Both the position numbers and the translations under genes were made by a program. From Malus domestica (Eukaryota; Streptophyta; Magnoliopsida; Rosales; Rosaceae), in the NCBI RefSeq assembly GCF_042453785.1, contig NC_091671.1:10300001-10364000 (forward strand): a DNA stretch of 64,000 nt, written 5' to 3'. Positions 59,290 to 64,000 of this stretch are shown piece by piece (positions within the stretch are counted from its first letter, which is position 1; each line of letters begins with the position of its first letter). The notes beneath the pieces were generated by a model, which saw only the letters and a list, made by a program, of their open reading frames with translations, was not told the DNA's origin and made no database searches.

Positions 59290-62200
59290 TTAATAGAGTG
59301 GCCTTTCTTCGTTCTGTTGAGGTGTTAGATCTGGTGTTGTTGGGGCACTTTGCCCTTGAATATTCACCTCAAATTGATTCATCGCTACTTCTGCGTATTT
59401 CCCCACCATCTGGGGATCTATTGGCCCTCCTTGTGATGGCTGGCCGTTAGGCATGTTGCCACCACCGTTTTGCCCTATAAAATGCACAAAAATAGGAGTC
59501 ACAATAGTTCATAATTTCAAGCATATAGACTAATTACTAAAATATTGAGTAAATCCACATAACTTGTCGTTGGGTATCATGACACTAACATGAGAGAACC
59601 TAGAATCATCAGGTCGTTGAATTAAATGATTGTTTAGACCATTTAATATTTTGTAGGTATATATATCGACACGTTATTGACTACTGACACGTCAATCATA
59701 CTATTGATACTTTGAATGGATGTTTGTCGATATGCTTGTCAGTAGAAATCTAGCTGAAAACTAAATGCTAATGTGAGGACATCTTATTATAGGTGGCTAG
59801 ATAAGACACACGGTCAAACTCTTCAACCCAAGATTTCCCCACTAACAAAATTGAGACTTACATACAATACGCCACTAAGGTGGTATTGCATACTAATTAT
59901 GCGTTATTAGTTTAGAATATCGGTGAAAAGTTGTTTGTCGCGTGATAAGTCCTACTATTTTTAATTGGCCAGATAGGTCGCTACCTAGGTTTACTACCTG
60001 TTTTAACGATGATGTATTACACAATATGATACTCAGAGATTAGGTTGTATGCTTAATTACCTGCATAGTGTGCTGCAATTGCTGCTCTTCTCCTGTTACC
60101 GCTGCTTATAACACAAACTATGATTACCACAATGACCACAAAAACAATGATAGCTGGAACTGTAACTCCAATAATTAATGGTAGCTTGCTGCTTTTCTTC
60201 TTGCTGCTGCCACCACCAAGAGAAGAGCCATTATCACTATCAGCTGGAATTATTGTCTTACAGGTCGCGCCGGCGGCACAAAGATCAGGATTTCCCGACG
60301 ACCTTCATCCCCAGAAAATAGAAGTTCAAACTGTCAACACAAAAGCAAAGAAAAAAGAGAAATATATATACAAAAACAGAACCGGTTCTATATAAACTCT
60401 TTTTTTTTAAATAAAAAATAGAACTTGAGGAACACTAACCCGAGAATAATATGACACTAAATCGTAGCTCATATGATATGATCTAGTTTCCGTATTTTTT
60501 TTAAACTTGTTATCAATTCTATTTGTCCATATTACATCAAGGGAGAAAAAGGAATAAGTATACTTACACTAATTTCAGCTTGGTATTCGTTGAAATTGTG
60601 GTGGGAATGGGTCCACTGAGTTTATTGTCTGCTAAATTCCTAATACAGGAGAAAAATTATGGTTAATTATACAGAAAGTAGCAAGAATATAATATGCTAG
60701 GAGACAGTTTCTGGGAAAATATTACAACTGGGTTAGTTTAGGTAAGGTGCCAAGAAAATCAGGAATGGCTCCACCCAAGCTGTTGTTGTGCATGTCTCTG
60801 CAATTCAAAAAATAATTTGCAAGTGCATTGGTTAGAATCTAAAAAACTATTTAAACAGGTTCCTTTTTTTATTTAATTATATTTTTCAGTTTATATTATT
60901 TTCTTTTCACCAACTAACTAGCGGTGTTCAGTGATAGCTTACATTGTCTGAAGAGCATCAAGGGAGCTGAAGTCTGGAAGTTGGCCAGAGAGACCATAGC
61001 CACTCAGGTACCTGAAATCTCAAGTGCGTTGCAAATTAATGAATATATAATATAATTGAAAATTTAACATAAAAATAAAAAGGTTTAAACTTGGGAAATT
61101 TTTTTAAGTAATTACAGTGCTGTTACGCGGGGTGTAATATCAGAACTGCAATTGACCCAGTCCCAGGTAAATGGAGAAGGGAGGCATGGGTCACCAGTCC
61201 ATTCCTGTAATATACTGAACTTGTCTTGCAATATACCTAACCCTGTCACTGATATGTAGCAAAAGAAAACCCACAAAAAAGGAAAAAAATCGTCAATTTC
61301 GGAATGTAATAACTAGAAAATGCACACACAAAATAATGAGCTCATTGATGGTCATATAATGATATTAGATGTAAATCATGCTATGTTATTAGGCTCTGAA
61401 TATGATCAACGCTATTGAGCGCCTTGTTTCAACGATAAGATGGGAGTATGGATTCACGTTCACATGTGAACGTGAGCAGTAGTACTATATTCCGGGGATC
61501 CTCAAATCGTATTCCTTTATCGTACATTGTACGACCAGTTTTCGTCAGGTACTGTTCATGTTTAATTTTAAATAAAAATATTTAGAATGATTTATGACTG
61601 TACGATGTACAATGAACGGACACAGTTTGAGAATTCTCAGGATTCTTACAAAGAGGATCCGGAGAGGATCCTCGTGCATGAATTATCATAGTATGATAAG
61701 ATTAAGGACTCGAATACCAACCGTCATTGCTATCCGTTCCACCCGTTAACGGACCACTGACATAATAAACTTCCATGGCATTAATCAACGGTGGAAGTGT
61801 CGAATCGGCAGTAGCTACCAGAGAAATATTTGTGCTAGAAGAAGCAGTAATGTTGGTAATATACATCTCAGTGACAGTTCCATAGACAGGAACAATGGGG
61901 TCCGACTCCGACTTGCCATCGATGTAAATCTCGAAGGATCTGGTTTCGGACGTGGTCAGTTGGCTCATTTCGGTGAAGTACATGATGATGTAGATGGGAA
62001 CTTTATCGGTCGGAAGATCAGTGCCCAGACTAATTGATACGGAGGGTTTTGAGGTAGTTATTGCATACTGGAAAGCAGCAGCTGGAGGCTGATCTGGCAC
62101 AGAGGTATCAATAATATGTAGATCGTTTGTGAGTTTTACTAATCCATCTCCACCCTCCACTGGCTCCCAAATCCGATCATAATCATCACTTGGGTACCTA

Positions 62201-64000
62201 GAAAACCCACACACATATAAATATATTAATATCGCATGGAATTTGATTGTCTCATGAAATAAATAAATTGAAGTCAACTTAAGTAGGATTAGTATATACT
62301 ATAGACTTTTGATAAATTATGGACTATATGTGGATCCTACATCCAGAGGTCGCACTTGCTGTGATGGCAAGTGCCTTCGCCCATGAGCGGTAGGTCTCGG
62401 GTTCGAGACTTGGGAGCAGCCTCTCCATAAATGGGGGTAAGGCTAGCCGACATTCACCTCTCTCAGACCCTGCGTAAAGCGGGAGCCTTGTGCACTGGGT
62501 ACGACCTTTATGTGGATCCTACATCCAATCCATTGTCAGGCTTTGGGTTGAGTTGACTTAAAATTTGGCCAAGTTAATTGAGTATGTTGATATAGTACTA
62601 CTGCTCACATTCACAATAGCGACTGTTGTTAGTTTTTCTGTAATCTCTAACAGATTTATGTCAGTCTCGCGTGAACATGTGATTGATTATTGCTAAACGT
62701 AAATCTAGGTGAGCTCACATGCAGTGGAGCTTACAAGTATATACGGCCATCAAAATTGTTTATATGCTCACATTCACATGAGCGATCGTTGTTAGCTTTT
62801 TCTTTAATCTCTAACAGATTTATTGTTGATCTTTTGTGAACACGTGATTGATTATTGCTAAATATAAATCTAGTTGAGCTCACATGCAGTGAAGCTTACA
62901 AGTATATACGGCTACCAAAATTGTTTATATGACACAAGTGAATGACTAATAATGTTAGAGTCGTTATCAAATTTGTTCACTAAATAATGTGCCTATAGAG
63001 GTGCAAAGTATAAAATGATAAAAGAAGGGCGTCAAAATGTTTCAATTATAAGCAACCTTTTATATACCTTATATTATCAGTTGCACCATAAGCAACCCTT
63101 CTTGTATGAACCATAGCATATTCAGCGTCCACATGGCTGTACATATCCGTGCCCAAGCCCCGGATCTCGATAGCTGATATAAACGGAAGCTGGTTAGGCT
63201 TCGTTTGAGCAAGACAAATCTCTATAAAATCACCGTTGGCGACATAAACTAGTTCTTTATACACAAGATCAGTGGCTGAAGTTATGACGTCGGCCCAATA
63301 GTTCCCGTCCAGAAGAAGAGCAAATTCAGGAGGAGATGATTTCTTGTCATAGTTTCCATAAAAGAAAGTTGCTCGCACAAGAAACTGAGCCCCCTTTTCT
63401 GCTTTGATGGAGTAACAGTTTCTTTTCCTGGTTGAAAACACTCTCAAGGTGGTCAACACACGAGGCACTCCGTTTGTGGTTTGAACCACTTGGGATTTTC
63501 CACCTGAAACAAATTCGTCGTCTCCAACCCATTTGATCGTATTTTCGTCCGTGAATGAATCCGATGACCCGCAATCGATGCTAACAACTGCAGATGAATC
63601 ATGTCAGCAAGCAAAAGAAGTTAGTTTGATACAAAACATACAAGGATGGTATCCAACACGGTGATGCTATACTGCAACTGTTTATCCGAACTCCAAAATA
63701 GTCATCATACACTCATTCAAGTGCAAATTCTCTCCATCACTTTTTAAAATGCCAAAAATAACTTTTTAAAGTAAAGAAAGTGAAAGCTAAGTACAAAAAA
63801 GTACAAGAATAATCTTATTTGTATCAAATTTACTAACAGATCGCATTTATGACATCCTGATTATTAAAGTACGTTTACTTATGAGATATGAAATTAAATT
63901 ATGAATATAAAGTGTTAATAGATAAATTAGTAAGCATAGTACAAATAATTGCATTACTCACGATTAGCGGATACAGATAACAGAGACAGAGCTACGAGGA
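59290..64000 (-). CDS. Malectin-like/LRR single-pass membrane protein without kinase (5' end beyond window)
   Basis: Exons: 64000-63962 (partial), 63587-63068, 62197-61722, 61242-61116, 61011-60943, 60797-60726, 60639-60568, 60302-60061, 59474-59290. Phases agree throughout. Exon 1 gives signal-peptide text (LVALSLLSVSAN). Next come a malectin-like domain (VSIDCGSSDSFTDENTIKWV; WADVITSATDLVYKELVYV), WTGDPCLPSPFTWDWVNCSS, three LRRs (LSGYGLSGQLPDF, NNSLGGAIPDFLG, DNKLSGPIPTTI), a transmembrane helix (LPLIIGVTVPAIIVFVVIVV) with basic stop-transfer NRRR, and a cytosolic tail ending EERPLY. No kinase domain follows. The layout fits the kinase-less plant group typified by Arabidopsis At1g24485/At3g19230. 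Ligand unknown; carbohydrate or peptide binding at the cell surface is inferred. Confidence 0.9.
61455..61680. mobile_element. Foldback element in an intron, with 20-bp palindrome
   Basis: It starts with the perfect palindrome cacgttcacatgtgaacgtg at about 61456-61475. Then come inverted arms around tcgtacattgtacga (left) and tgtacgatgtacaatgaacg (right) and tcctcaaatcg / tttgagaattctcagga. It ends near ggatccggagaggatcc. It lies between exons 62197-61722 and 61242-61116. Confidence 0.6.
62346..62508 (+). mobile_element. Au SINE
   Basis: 163 bp starting gaggtcgcacttgctgtgat and ending gtacgacctt. It has the tRNA-type A box (gatggcaagtg), the B box (gggttcgagac) and the conserved Au body (gcctctccataaatgggggt). 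A perfect 19-bp target duplication, tatgtggatcctacatcca, lies at 62327-62345 and 62509-62527. It is in the intron between exons 63587-63068 and 62197-61722, in antisense orientation to the gene. Confidence 0.93.
62600..62932. repeat. 165-bp tandem duplication in an intron
   Basis: Two copies, about 62605-62764 and 62765-62932. Each runs from ctcacattcaca through gtgattgattattgctaaa and gctcacatgcagtg to aaaattgtttatatg. They differ at roughly one base in ten. Confidence 0.85.

Overview
The window is plant nuclear DNA. Genes have many introns and GT-AG splice sites, the intergenic DNA is AT-rich, and plant LINE, SINE and MITE remnants are common. A complete SINE that I recognise as the Au family, together with the way the BAHD genes and retroelements look, suggests a Rosaceae genome, probably apple or pear (Malus/Pyrus). 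That assignment is inference.

Layout. (1) 849-8293, plus strand: a complete 20-exon UFL1 gene (E3 UFM1-protein ligase 1). My exon joins total 2,454 nt and encode 817 residues. (2) About 7.1-49.3 kb: a decayed head-to-tail duplication array. Its unit carries the 3' end of UFL1 (intron 18 to exon 20), a BAHD acyltransferase promoter, a BAHD gene, and then UFL1 intron-18-like DNA again. Three intact BAHD genes remain (33016-34359, 38012-39358, 47534-48874). In three other places the BAHD promoter flank is joined directly to the BAHD 3' flank, so those gene copies are gone. The units also carry a trapped exon resembling the NGN domain of the SPT5-like protein KTF1, a PIF/Harbinger-like ORF1 remnant, and minisatellites. 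(3) 24842-32586: a composite RTE-type LINE insertion on the minus strand. A 15-bp target duplication bounds the whole composite. It holds a nearly intact endonuclease/reverse transcriptase broken by one TGA codon, a 3.8-kb non-autonomous element with tandem repeats and a coiled-coil ORF, and a second copy of the RTE 3' end with the (CAA)n tail.

(4) About 39.4-47.4 kb: gene-poor DNA with a LINE fragment, a SINE-like piece, a GC-rich island, two tandem-repeat arrays, an orphan exon, a UFL1 exon-20 relic and a hAT-type MITE. (5) 57420-50215, minus strand: a complete NOT2/VIP2 gene (CCR4-NOT subunit), 13 coding exons, 664 residues. (6) 64000-59290, minus strand: a malectin-like/LRR single-pass membrane protein with no kinase domain. 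Its first exon runs off the right edge, and its introns hold an Au SINE, a foldback element and a 165-bp tandem duplication.

UFL1 acts in ER-associated UFMylation and NOT2 in mRNA turnover; both look like ordinary single-copy housekeeping genes. The BAHD genes are the fast-evolving family here and would supply acyltransferases of specialised metabolism. I saw no operon-like cooperation and no sign of a new enzymatic system. The most informative content is the structural history of the UFL1-BAHD array and of the composite LINE insertion, where repeated units serve as natural filled-site and empty-site controls.
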